From NCBI GenBank assembly GCA_938002085.1, contig CALLAT010000063.1:1-37509 (forward strand): a DNA stretch of 37,509 bases, read 5' to 3'. Within the stretch, counting starts at the first letter, position 1; each line of letters begins with the position of its first letter. Position numbers and translations under genes: made by a program. This document shows, one piece after another, positions 27,118-35,304 of the stretch. The DNA comes from an uncultured Pseudanabaenaceae cyanobacterium. GTDB lineage: Bacteria; Cyanobacteriota; Cyanobacteriia; PCC-9006; JAAUQQ01. Under the pieces are notes generated by a model, which saw nothing but the letters and a program-made list of their open reading frames with translations, did no database searches and was not told the DNA's origin.

Positions 27118-27261
27118 CCGTTCCCTCAGCAGCCTGCGAAGCCATGGCTCCGTAGCCTCTGACAGCCCTGAAATGCTGATGACCAGGACACAGTGACATG
27201 TGTCTCCCATTGAGGTGCTTTCCCCTGCCGAGGAAAGCCGCGCTCCCTTGAGGATTTCCCT

Positions 27262-29052
27262 TTGACCACCCTCCGCCAAAACCCAGCCCAGCACCGTGAG
27301 GGAGTGACCCGCGATCGCCGCTCCAACTACTGGAATCTCCTCCCCTTCTTGAAGCCCCAAACCGGGCGTATCTTGCGAGCGCTGGGCTGCACAATCATAT
27401 TCAGCATTTTTTGGCCCATCCTGGCCCAGCTATTTGGCTCCGTGGCGGAGTACTTGGGCAATGGGCAGGTGCGGGAGATGGCTCAGCTTGCGGGGGTGCT
27501 GGCGATCGCGTTTTTGATTCATAAGGTTGCTCAATACGGCCAAGATTCGCTGATGGCCAAGGCGGCTTTAGCGATCGCTCTAGACTTGCGCCGAGCCCTC
27601 TACAGCCACCTACAAAAGCTAGACCTGGGCTATTTCGAATCGGCTAAAACCGGCGACCTCACCTATCGCCTCACCGAAGACGTGGACCGCGTCGGCGAAG
27701 TCGTCAAAAAGCTTTTTCATGACTTTGCGCCCTGCATTTTGCAGCTGGTCCTGGTCCTGGCCTATATGCTTTACCTCAACTGGCAGCTCACCCTCTCAGC
27801 ATTCCTAATCGCGCCGCTGATGGCTGCCCTGGTGAGCTGGTTTGGCGAGCAGCTCCTACGCTTCTCCCGCCGCAGCCAAAACCGCATTTCGGACCTATCC
27901 TCGCTGCTGACCGAGGTCTTCTCCGGCATTCGCCTCATCCGCGCCTTCGCTGCCGAAGATTACGAAGAAGAGCGTTTCCGGTCCATCGCCGAGGAAAACC
28001 GCAAGGCCAACTACTCTGCGGCCTGGCTCCAAGCCGTCCAGCATCCTGTCATCGGCTTCCTCTACGCCATGAGCATCCTCATCGTGCTGCTCCTGGGCAC
28101 CTGGCAAATCTCTGAGGGCAATCTCACCGGCACCAGCTTTGTCAGCTACATCGCTGCGGTGGTCATGCTCGTGGACCCCATCGCCCATATGACCGAGAAC
28201 TACAACCTGTTCAAGCAGGCTGAGGCCTCGGTGGATCGGGTGTTTGAAGTCATGGCCATCGAGCCCGCCGTGCTGGAGCACTCTGACGCGAAAACAATGC
28301 CCATGGTGGATGGCAAGGTGGAGCTGCAAAACGTCAGCTTTTCCTACGATGCAGAGCTAGGTCAAAACAGCCATCCTGTATTGCGAGAGATTGGGCTGAT
28401 TGCTCTGCCTGGAGAAGCGATCGCCCTCGTTGGTGCATCCGGTGCAGGCAAAACCACCCTAGTCAACCTACTGCCCCGCTTCTACGACCCCCAGGGTGGC
28501 GAAATCTTAATCGACGGCATCGACATCCGCAGCGTCACCCTACGCAGCCTGCGCCGCCAAATCGGCATCGTCCCCCAGGAAACCATTCTCTTCTCCGGCA
28601 CCATTGCCCAAAATATCGCCTTTGGCCAACGAAATATCGACCTCGCCGCAGTCGCAGAAGCCGCGAAGGTTGCCAATGCCCACCAGTTCATCAGCCAACT
28701 TCCCGATGGCTACAACACTTATGTCGGTGAGCGTGGTGTCAATTTATCGGGAGGACAGCGACAACGGATTGCGATCGCCCGCGCTGTCCTCCTCGACCCT
28801 CGCATCCTCATCCTCGACGAAGCCACCTCCGCCCTAGATTCCGAATCCGAAGCCCTGGTCCAAGAAGCCCTGGAGCGATTGATGGACAACCGCACCGTCT
28901 TCATCATTGCCCACCGCCTCGCCACTGTCCGTCGAGCCGATCGCATCCTGGTACTAGAGAAGGGACAAATTGTCGAATCCGGCAGCCACAATGATTTGCT
29001 CAAGAAAGGCGGGCGCTACGCTGGCTACTACGCTCAACAGTTCAGTGCTTAA
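27262..29052 (+). CDS. ABC exporter, fused membrane and ATPase domains (MsbA/HepA-like)
   Basis: 596 residues. Six membrane helices in residues about 38-310 form a type 1 exporter domain, followed by a nucleotide-binding domain with Walker A GASGAGKTT (391-399), signature LSGGQ (495-499), Walker B ILILDE (515-520) and the switch His in IAHRLATV. The half-transporter should form a homodimer exporting lipid, polysaccharide or peptide. The cyanobacterial relatives include HepA-type exporters of envelope material, but no glycosyltransferases or partners lie here, so the cargo is unknown. The start is TTG at 27262 with GAGGA eight bases upstream, which decides it. Confidence 0.93.
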   Translation: MTTLRQNPAQHREGVTRDRRSNYWNLLPFLKPQTGRILRALGCTIIFSIFWPILAQLFGSVAEYLGNGQVREMAQLAGVLAIAFLIHKVAQYGQDSLMAKAALAIALDLRRALYSHLQKLDLGYFESAKTGDLTYRLTEDVDRVGEVVKKLFHDFAPCILQLVLVLAYMLYLNWQLTLSAFLIAPLMAALVSWFGEQLLRFSRRSQNRISDLSSLLTEVFSGIRLIRAFAAEDYEEERFRSIAEENRKANYSAAWLQAVQHPVIGFLYAMSILIVLLLGTWQISEGNLTGTSFVSYIAAVVMLVDPIAHMTENYNLFKQAEASVDRVFEVMAIEPAVLEHSDAKTMPMVDGKVELQNVSFSYDAELGQNSHPVLREIGLIALPGEAIALVGASGAGKTTLVNLLPRFYDPQGGEILIDGIDIRSVTLRSLRRQIGIVPQETILFSGTIAQNIAFGQRNIDLAAVAEAAKVANAHQFISQLPDGYNTYVGERGVNLSGGQRQRIAIARAVLLDPRILILDEATSALDSESEALVQEALERLMDNRTVFIIAHRLATVRRADRILVLEKGQIVESGSHNDLLKKGGRYAGYYAQQFSA

Positions 29053-29063
29053 GACCATTAATA

Positions 29064-29105
29064 GAAAAACTCGCCATTGCCCTAAGAGATAGAGCAATGG
29101 CGAGT
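29064..29105 (-). terminator. Terminator for the 50-codon minus-strand ORF
   Basis: ACTCGCCATTGC (29069-29080) pairs perfectly with GCAATGGCGAGT (29094-29105). Only on the minus strand is it followed by a T run (TTTTCT, 29064-29069), so it looks built to end a leftward transcript, although it also lies just after the rightward ABC exporter gene. Confidence 0.7.
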
Positions 29106-29155
29106 AGGCGTCACGGGCTTTGGCCGCAACCTCACTGCTTCAGAACATTTGCGAC

Positions 29156-29213
29156 TCACATCACCATCTGCCATAGCTGAGTTAAACCAGATGGAAACCC
29201 AATGGTGATGTGA
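29156..29213. repeat. Inverted repeat with two competing stems
   Basis: TCACATCACCAT (29156-29167) and ATGGTGATGTGA (29202-29213) are perfect 12-bp complements. Inside, CCATCTG (29164-29170) also pairs with CAGATGG (29188-29194). The two stems share CCAT and cannot form together. It lies directly downstream of the 50-codon ORF. Confidence 0.5.
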
Positions 29214-29227
29214 CAACGCCAATATCC

Positions 29228-29380
29228 CTAGCGCTGAGTCATGCGATCTCGCTGGCGAGTTGCCTTGCGATCGCGCCTATAGCGCTCCTGAGCCCTCGCC
29301 TTCAGCGAATGCTTAGGACGTAGAAGAAAAAACCCAAAGAGGACAAAAGCAATACAAGCAAATCCAAAGACAGGCGTCAT
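29228..29380 (-). CDS. Candidate small membrane protein, 50 aa
   Basis: An ATG at 29380 opens 50 codons ending in TAG at 29228. Residues 1-20 (MTPVFGFACIAFVLFGFFLL) are a clean hydrophobic membrane helix; residues 21-50 are strongly basic, with about a dozen Arg/Lys and no hydrophobic stretch, giving a single-span protein with a positive cytoplasmic tail. The codons use the local composition and include a HIP1 site. A Shine-Dalgarno sequence is weak (AAAAGAA). Downstream on the same strand are two hairpins, the further one with a T run. I know no family for it. It could be a regulator or assembly subunit of a membrane complex; that is only inference from size and topology. Confidence 0.55.
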   Translation of the reverse strand: MTPVFGFACIAFVLFGFFLLRPKHSLKARAQERYRRDRKATRQRDRMTQR

Positions 29381-29801
29381 ATTAGTTCTTTTAGATAAAG
29401 GATAAATAAATGATTTTTTTAGTGCTTAGGGCACGGTGCGATTGATAGATAACCCTGTTTCAAACCTCAGAACAATTATTTTGTCCACAGGTATTTAGAT
29501 AGGAGCCTAACATCTCGGTTCTAAGAGGGCAGGGTCTAAACCTAAAGTTGACGAAATTTTCATCTAAGCCTTGCCAAAGAGAATCAGCCTCACTCAACTG
29601 CCCCTATTCCCCAAAGGCTCCTGGCAGAAGGCTAACAATGCCACTCTCTCTAGCTTTTTTACAGCAATATTTATACGACTCAGGCAGCTCAGACAGAACT
29701 TTTGGGCATCTTAAGCTGGTCTACCAATAGCTGCAGCAGCAAGCATTTTTTCTCCAATCCAGGAAGAATTTGATTGCCCCCTGCCAGTAAATAAGTAACA
29801 G
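29381..29801. other. Gap of about 420 bases upstream of the GAF protein gene
   Basis: AT-rich next to 29390-29480, where the promoter of the minus-strand 50-codon ORF should lie. A 60-codon plus frame (29548-29730) has no family or ribosome binding site and is not called. Nothing else recognised. Confidence 0.4.
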
Positions 29802-29846
29802 GAAATCTCAAATCAATTTGGTCGCTTAAACCAATTCAGAGATTTC
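29802..29846. promoter_or_regulatory. Two-part inverted repeat upstream of the GAF/GGDEF-like gene
   Basis: GAAATCTC (29802-29809) pairs with GAGATTTC (29839-29846); inside, AATTTGGT pairs with ACCAATT with one bulged T. It ends 55 bases before the ATG at 29902, so it may lie in the leader RNA or act as an operator. Confidence 0.4.
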
Positions 29847-29901
29847 TCAACATCCCCAGAGTCGCGCTTCTAACCTGTCCTTGACTCAAAGCAACCCTGA
29901 G

Positions 29902-30858
29902 ATGACCACCTCTGCTCCAACCTCCCTGCTGCTCCAACCCTTCCATAATTTTCACGCTGCCACGGGGGCTGTTCTGAAGTTTCTCCAAGGCCACCTTGGA
30001 TTTGACCTCTGCATGGTCACGCGGGTCAAGGACGAGCAATGGATTGTGGTCAATGTTGAAGACCAACGCTATGGCATGAAGGCTGGTGCTGTTTTTCCAT
30101 GGAAGAATACGCTGTGTTATTCCATGGTGATGGGCCAAGGCGGCAATATAACGCCGGATGTCTCCACCGTGGAAGCCTATGCCAAGGCCCCTCTGACAGA
30201 GCAGTTTAATATTGCGGCTTACATCAGCATGCCGTTATTCCATGGTGATGGAACTCTGTTTGGCACCCTCTGCGCCTTTCACTCGGAAGCCAAGCCAGCC
30301 AGCATGGAAGCCCAACAGCCCCTGCTAAAAGTAATGGTTCAGCTTTTGGTATCGCTCCTGGATAGTGATCTCAAACTCCTTCAGCAAAAGCGGCAGGTCG
30401 AGCGGAGTCAAGCGGAGTGCTGGCGCGATGAATTGACAGGTCTGTACAACAGACAGGCCTGGGAGCACTTTTTATCTGTGGAAGATAGCCGCTGCCATCG
30501 CTACGGCAGAGATGCTTGCCTGATCAACCTACAGCTCGATTTACAAGCTGCAGACATCACCTATGGCGAAAGCCCTGCGGAAACTTGGATCAAGGCGATC
30601 GCCCAGCTTCTCAGTTCAATCCTGCGAGAAGAGGACATTATTGCCCGCGTCGCATCGAATCAAGTGGGCATTATTGCTGTGGAAACAGAACCTGAACGCC
30701 TAGTTCGAGTCGTCAATCGGATTAAAGCTGAGCTCAAGTTCGCAGCCTTTCCCCTGACGATTGGCAGTGCAGTCCGAGACCCTAGCGCGACCTTAGGAGC
30801 CGCTTGGCATCAGGCCCAAATGAACTGCCAGGCGGCTAGCTCATCCCAAGCGAGTTAG
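29902..30858 (+). CDS. GAF domain protein with degenerate GGDEF domain
   Basis: About 318 residues. Residues about 12-160 are a GAF sensor domain (FDLCMVTRVKDEQWIVV, then FPWKNTLCYSMVMG and YISMPLFHGDGTLFGTLCAF). A short linker helix leads to a GGDEF-type domain starting DELTGLYNRQAWE (about 176-188). The active-site sequence that should be GGDEF reads ASNQV (about 251-255), so diguanylate cyclase activity and the nearby inhibitory site are lost; the protein probably works as a sensor or c-di-GMP-independent signalling scaffold. The ATG at 29902 is chosen; TTG 29881 would add seven residues. No partner histidine kinase or EAL gene is adjacent. Confidence 0.85.
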   Translation: MTTSAPTSLLLQPFHNFHAATGAVLKFLQGHLGFDLCMVTRVKDEQWIVVNVEDQRYGMKAGAVFPWKNTLCYSMVMGQGGNITPDVSTVEAYAKAPLTEQFNIAAYISMPLFHGDGTLFGTLCAFHSEAKPASMEAQQPLLKVMVQLLVSLLDSDLKLLQQKRQVERSQAECWRDELTGLYNRQAWEHFLSVEDSRCHRYGRDACLINLQLDLQAADITYGESPAETWIKAIAQLLSSILREEDIIARVASNQVGIIAVETEPERLVRVVNRIKAELKFAAFPLTIGSAVRDPSATLGAAWHQAQMNCQAASSSQAS

Positions 30859-30883
30859 TTTTGAGAACTCGCAACGGCATCAG

Positions 30884-31249
30884 TCAAAATCGTTCATAGA
30901 ATCCTTCATAGTGCCCGCAGCCCAGACAAGGTCCAGGCGGATTTACAGCACAACGAAGCAGGGGCGAGCGGCTATTGAAGCGGCAGCTACTATCTCCTAA
31001 AATCCATTGCCCATCCACCAATCTAGCTTCAGATGCTCGACTGAGCTGCACATAGAGCACAGCCTGGGCTAGCCGATATCGGCCCTGAGTATATCGATAG
31101 CGATGTCGACGCTCAAGTACGGCATAGGTTTCGCCTTGCCAAACCACCATCCCTCCTGGATTGGGCTCCCAGTCTAGCTCCAGCCTCCCCAGAGGCTGTT
31201 GGGATACCATCAGAACTAACTCAAACGAGCGCCCAGTGAAACGCTGCAC
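30884..31249 (-). CDS. Four-cysteine protein, DUF6464-like, coupled to TerC
   Basis: 121 residues. The N-terminal two thirds form beta-strands rich in Arg and aromatic residues (VVWQGETYAVLERRHRYRY). The C-terminus has Cys89-X10-Cys100-X7-Cys108-X2-Cys111 with a nearby His113 (RSPLLRCAVNPPGPCLGCGH), a likely metal-binding cluster. I recall this ending from cyanobacterial proteins called DUF6464, without known function. The start is GTG 31249, which overlaps the TAG stop of the TerC gene (TAGTG), so translation is probably coupled. That links its job to the transporter, by inference only. Confidence 0.75.
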   Translation of the reverse strand: MQRFTGRSFELVLMVSQQPLGRLELDWEPNPGGMVVWQGETYAVLERRHRYRYTQGRYRLAQAVLYVQLSRASEARLVDGQWILGDSSCRFNSRSPLLRCAVNPPGPCLGCGHYEGFYERF

Positions 31250-32082
31250 TAACTCAGCGTCTCCTCCGTCACCCTCGCATCACTGGAGGACACCGAAGAT
31301 AGGTTTACGTTGCCCACTTCCAAACCATCACGACTAGCCAGGTCACCCACTCCAGCTGCAACCACAGCATGCCCTTCGCTTACGGTTGCACTATCAACAG
31401 AATCCGATTCATCAATCCGTTTAGAGAAGCCCCAAACAAAGACCAGGGCAATCAGGGCGACCATCACCCATTCAGGCGGAACCCAGTCATCATTGGCCAC
31501 CCGCAGCATCAAGCGACTGGAAACTAAAGCCACAGCCACATAGCCCGCATCTTCCAGATGGGTGTACTCCTCCAACCACTTGATAAATAGCCCGGCCATA
31601 AAGCGCAGGGTGATGACCCCGATCGCGCCCCCCGTAATCACCAGCCAAGTCTCCTTGGAAAGGGCGATCGCCGTGGTCACGCTATCCAAGGAAAAAGCTA
31701 AATCCGTCAGTGCAATTAAGGGAATCGCCGCCCAGAGGCTATTGAGTTGCCGACTCGCTATTGCCTCTTCGCTGTCGTCAGTCAAGAAGAAATGCTGGAC
31801 CACCAGCCACATCAAATAGAGCGCCCCGGCCAGCTCAAACTGCCAGTATTTCGTCACCCAAGTGGCCGTGAGAATCAGCAGCACCCGCAGGGTAAAGGCC
31901 ACGATCAAGCCAATATCCAAGGCCCGACGCTGCATCTTGCCATCCGGCAGATTCTGGGCGATCGCCGCCAGGGCAATCGCATTATCCGCAGACAGCACCG
32001 CCTCCAGGCAGATCAACAGCGGCAGGAGAATCAGCGTATCGCTGCTAAAAAATTCAAACGGAGCAAGAATCTGGTCCAGCAT
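31249..32082 (-). CDS. TerC family integral membrane protein
   Basis: About 277 residues with seven or so membrane helices. The two family signatures are clear: LEAVLSADNAIALA in the first helix region and LTDLAFSLDSVTTAIAL in the middle, acidic residues thought to bind cations. TerC-type proteins move metal ions (manganese in some bacteria) and affect metal homeostasis or membrane protein metalation; plant TerC is needed for thylakoid assembly. The last 50 residues are an acidic, Ser/Val-rich soluble tail (SDSVDSATVSEGHAV). Start ATG 32082 is preferred over a GTG 13 codons upstream. Overlaps the downstream four-cysteine gene by one base. Confidence 0.92.
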   Translation of the reverse strand: MLDQILAPFEFFSSDTLILLPLLICLEAVLSADNAIALAAIAQNLPDGKMQRRALDIGLIVAFTLRVLLILTATWVTKYWQFELAGALYLMWLVVQHFFLTDDSEEAIASRQLNSLWAAIPLIALTDLAFSLDSVTTAIALSKETWLVITGGAIGVITLRFMAGLFIKWLEEYTHLEDAGYVAVALVSSRLMLRVANDDWVPPEWVMVALIALVFVWGFSKRIDESDSVDSATVSEGHAVVAAGVGDLASRDGLEVGNVNLSSVSSSDARVTEETLS

Positions 32083-32228
32083 GGGCTCCAAGGAATGCAA
32101 ATGCAGTTGAGCAGCTAACACCGGTCGTTCAATCCAGTCAATCAGGCTGAACGGTCAGGGACGAAGCGATCGCCGCCAATCGTCACATTGGCCAATCAAT
32201 AAATTGCAATCTGATACAGGCGTGATCA

Positions 32229-32260
32229 CTAGCTTAACGTTCTGTTACATATCAAGCTAG
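32229..32260. repeat. Short inverted repeat in the TerC / acidic-protein divergent region
   Basis: CTAGCTT (32229-32235) and AAGCTAG (32254-32260) are complementary over 7 bp with an 18-base spacer, in the 290-base divergent promoter region. Too short to call an operator firmly. Confidence 0.25.
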
Positions 32261-32372
32261 GAGCTGACCCTTCTTAGAATGGAAACGCAGGTGTCTGCTC
32301 CAGATATTTGAGATATTCGAGGTTGTTTCCAGAACCTCGCTCACAGGCCCGCATCCCATCGCCAGTGTTTCC

Positions 32373-33788
32373 ATGCCTGTTCCTATGTCTTCATCACCGT
32401 CCCAGGAAGCCTCTACTGCATCTGTCTTGCAAGACCAGGCTGTTCAGAACGACGCTCCTACATCACCTCTGACCCTAGAGGTCCATGGGCAGTTTGCTCG
32501 CTTTCGCGATCGCCATCCCCACAGCAGCTTCACCAGCGTTTTAGAAAGCGGACCCACTCTCAATGGCGCAGGCGTAGCGGAATACATCGTACGAGCCACC
32601 ATTAGCCTGGAAGGTCGGCCCCTGGTGAGCAGCCTCGCGACAGCCCCCACCCTTGAAGAAGCCGAAGACCTGGCCCGCCTGCGCAATCTGGCCCTCGCCA
32701 AAGCTCTTCTATCCGGCTCAGGTCATGGCCTGACAGCACCGCCCCATTCCACGGCCTCTCAGGCTTCTGCGGCCCCAATGCCTGTACCAACCGCCCCCCT
32801 ATCAGCTCCGCCCCAAAGCCACTCAGACTATGGCAGCGATGACGGCTTAGGCGACACCATGATTAACCTCGGTCCCTTGGGGGACGAGCCGGACAATGAC
32901 AAAATTGTCCCTGCCAAAAGCAGTAAACCCAAGCCCAAACCAAAACCGAAAAAGTCAGTAGCAGCTCCTCCCTCTCCCAGTCCCGCCGTCGAGACTGCAG
33001 CGGAGGATCCAACGCCTGAAGCAGACTCTGCCGAAGCAAACACACAACCCGAGCAGGAATTTGTTGCGGACTGGTCCGAAGACCTAGCTCAAATATCAGT
33101 CGAACTCAAACGCCTCAACTGGGACAGCAAACAGGAACAGGAATATCTCCAACGCACCTTTAACAAATCCTCCCGCGACGACATCATCGACCACGGAGAG
33201 CTGATGGAATACCTCGGCTATCTCCAAGCCTTGCCCTCTAACTTCGAGGAGAAATCAGAAGCAGAAGACGATAGCCCCATTGCCGATGCCGGTCTCAGCG
33301 TGGATGAAGCGGACCTTGCTCCGAAGTCCGTGTCCGAGCTTATGGCCAGCGCCGGGCTGAAATCAGGCGCTGAAATCCCCGCTCCCCCGCCCGCAGTCGC
33401 CCCGACTGTGACAGAGGCAGAAATGTCTGATGCCGCTGCCGAAGCCTCCGACAGCCCCGCAGACGACATCATCGTGCGGGAGCCAGAGCCGGAAATTGAG
33501 ATTGCTGATGATGGGCCAGACGAAGATCCACTGGCCGAGGATCCAGCGGTTGTCGCAAGCCAACCTACCGCAGAAAGCCAAGCGCCCACCGAAGGCCTGA
33601 CCCGAAGCGAGATGATGGAAGAGACCGCCCGCCTCTGCAAACAGCTCGGCTGGAAAAATCGCCAGGGCAGCGACTTCCTCAAAGCCACTTACAACAAGGC
33701 AACCCGCAAAGATCTGACCGACGCGGAGATGATGGATTTCCTGGAGCAATTGCGATCGCTCTCCACAACGGAAGCCCTGCCCTACTAG
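32373..33788 (+). CDS. Acidic protein with two copies of a helical domain; unknown function
   Basis: 471 residues. Residues about 33-114 form a compact alpha/beta domain (a VAEYIVRATISLEGRPLVSS hairpin, then TLEEAEDLARLRNLALAKAL), of a kind I recall in cyanobacterial proteins with possible nucleic-acid roles. Then a Pro/Ala/Lys linker with a KPKPKPKPKK tract (about 185-194). A helical domain (about 236-286; LNWDSKQEQEYLQRTFNKSS, ending GELMEYLGYLQAL) is repeated at about 412-463 (QLGWKNRQGSDFLKATYNKA, ending AEMMDFLEQLRSL). Acidic, Ala/Pro-rich disordered stretches join the parts. No signal peptide. Function unknown; a nucleic-acid-related role is only a guess. Divergent from TerC; 196 bases before the next gene. 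Confidence 0.75.
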   Translation: MPVPMSSSPSQEASTASVLQDQAVQNDAPTSPLTLEVHGQFARFRDRHPHSSFTSVLESGPTLNGAGVAEYIVRATISLEGRPLVSSLATAPTLEEAEDLARLRNLALAKALLSGSGHGLTAPPHSTASQASAAPMPVPTAPLSAPPQSHSDYGSDDGLGDTMINLGPLGDEPDNDKIVPAKSSKPKPKPKPKKSVAAPPSPSPAVETAAEDPTPEADSAEANTQPEQEFVADWSEDLAQISVELKRLNWDSKQEQEYLQRTFNKSSRDDIIDHGELMEYLGYLQALPSNFEEKSEAEDDSPIADAGLSVDEADLAPKSVSELMASAGLKSGAEIPAPPPAVAPTVTEAEMSDAAAEASDSPADDIIVREPEPEIEIADDGPDEDPLAEDPAVVASQPTAESQAPTEGLTRSEMMEETARLCKQLGWKNRQGSDFLKATYNKATRKDLTDAEMMDFLEQLRSLSTTEALPY

Positions 33789-33984
33789 CTCCCGTACGGG
33801 CGGGTTTAGCAGTCAAGAATTGCTCCCCACCCCCCAATCCCAAACAAAACCCGCCCCCAGTCCCAGCCGGAAAAAGCCCAATTCCGCTGCAACCCTCCCG
33901 CGATCGCGCGAAATTTGGGAAACTTGATCCGCATCCGGTAGCCCCTGCTACGCCAACCGAAGAGAAATCCCCCCAACAACTGCT

Positions 33985-35139
33985 ATGCCTCAGATCAACG
34001 AAGCCCACCGCAAATCAGTTGGCCCCCTGGAAATGCCCCCGCGCCTCCTCCTCGGCCCTGGCCCCTCCAACGCCCACCCTGCGGTACTCCAAGCCCTCGG
34101 TTTACGCCAAGTCGGCCACCTAGACCCCAGCTTCCTCAATATGATGAGCGAAGTCCAGGAGCTGCTGCGCTACGCCTGGCAGACCGAGAACCGCATCACC
34201 ATTCCCGTCAGCGCCACCGGCAGTGCGGCCATGGAAGCCACCATCGCAAACATCATCGAGCCCGGCGAAGTGATGCTAATCGGCAACATGGGCTACTTCG
34301 GCAATCGCCTGGAAGATATGGCCAGCCGTTACCAGGCTGATGTGCGCACGATTAAGAAGCCCTGGGGTGAAGTCTTTAGCCTCGATGAGCTAAAAGCAGC
34401 TATGGAAGAGCATCGTCCTAAGGTTCTTGCCCTGGTCCATGCAGAAACTTCCACTGGCGCTCGCCAGCCCTTTGAAGGTGTCGGTGACCTCTGCAAGCAG
34501 TACGACTGTCTGCTCATTGCCGATACCGTCACCAGCCTGGGTGGCGTGCCTCTGTTCATCGATGAGTGGGGCATTGATCTGGCCTATAGCTGTAGCCAGA
34601 AGGGTCTGAGCTGCCCTCCCGGTGCCTCGCCTTTCACCATGAGCGATCGCGCCCTGGAGAAGCTGAGCAAACGCGAAGGCAAAGTGCCTAACTGGTACCT
34701 GGACATGTCCCTCGTGGGCAAGTATTGGGGAGCGGAGCGCACCTACCACCACACCGCACCTATCAATATGAACTACGCCATCCGCGAGGCCCTGCGCCTG
34801 ATCTCGGAAGAAGGCCTAGAGGCTCGTTGGGCGCGTCACCAGAGCACCGCTGAGCTGATGTGGGATGGCCTGGAAGCCCTGGGTCTGGAAATGCATGTGC
34901 CCAAGGAATTCCGCCTACCCACGCTAACCACCGTGCGCGTACCCACAGGTGTCGATGCTAAGGCTGTAACCAGCAAGATGCTCAACGACTACAACATTGA
35001 GATCGGCAACGGCCTTGGTGAATTGGCAGGTCAGGTCTGGCGTATTGGCCTGATGGGCTTCAACAGCCGCCCTGAGAATGTGGTGACGCTGCTTGGGGCC
35101 ATGGAGCGAGTGCTGGCTGATGTGGGCTACAAGAAGTAA
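33985..35139 (+). CDS. Alanine--glyoxylate aminotransferase family protein
   Basis: 384 residues, a class V PLP aminotransferase. Features: RLLLGPGPSNAHPAVLQAL (residues 20-38), SATGSAAMEATIANI (76-90), AETSTGA, the LLIADTVTSLGGVPL strand (Asp180 contacts PLP) and YSCSQKGLSCPPG with Schiff-base Lys206. It is closer to animal-type alanine--glyoxylate aminotransferases than the enzyme at 21117, which lacks the first of these patterns. Likely reaction: transfer from Ala or Ser to glyoxylate. The ATG at 33985 is the natural start. Single gene followed by an exceptionally strong terminator. Confidence 0.93.
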   Translation: MPQINEAHRKSVGPLEMPPRLLLGPGPSNAHPAVLQALGLRQVGHLDPSFLNMMSEVQELLRYAWQTENRITIPVSATGSAAMEATIANIIEPGEVMLIGNMGYFGNRLEDMASRYQADVRTIKKPWGEVFSLDELKAAMEEHRPKVLALVHAETSTGARQPFEGVGDLCKQYDCLLIADTVTSLGGVPLFIDEWGIDLAYSCSQKGLSCPPGASPFTMSDRALEKLSKREGKVPNWYLDMSLVGKYWGAERTYHHTAPINMNYAIREALRLISEEGLEARWARHQSTAELMWDGLEALGLEMHVPKEFRLPTLTTVRVPTGVDAKAVTSKMLNDYNIEIGNGLGELAGQVWRIGLMGFNSRPENVVTLLGAMERVLADVGYKK

Positions 35140-35166
35140 GTTCAAAACTCAAAAGCAAAGTCCCGC

Positions 35167-35210
35167 ATGAAAAGGGGGAGGCTCAAGGACTTGAGCCTCC
35201 CCCTTTTCAT
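35167..35210 (+). terminator. Strong terminator after the aminotransferase gene
   Basis: Arms 35167-35186 and 35191-35210 are perfectly complementary over 20 bp (ATGAAAAGGGGGAGGCTCAA / TTGAGCCTCCCCCTTTTCAT) with a 4-base loop GGAC and a T run inside the second arm. Confidence 0.9.
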
Positions 35211-35304
35211 TTATCGAACAACTACAAGCAAACCCATTAATGACCTAAACCCTGATTTCTGGACACTTTAGTCTTCAGTAATCTCGCACAAGCCACAGTC
35301 CAGA

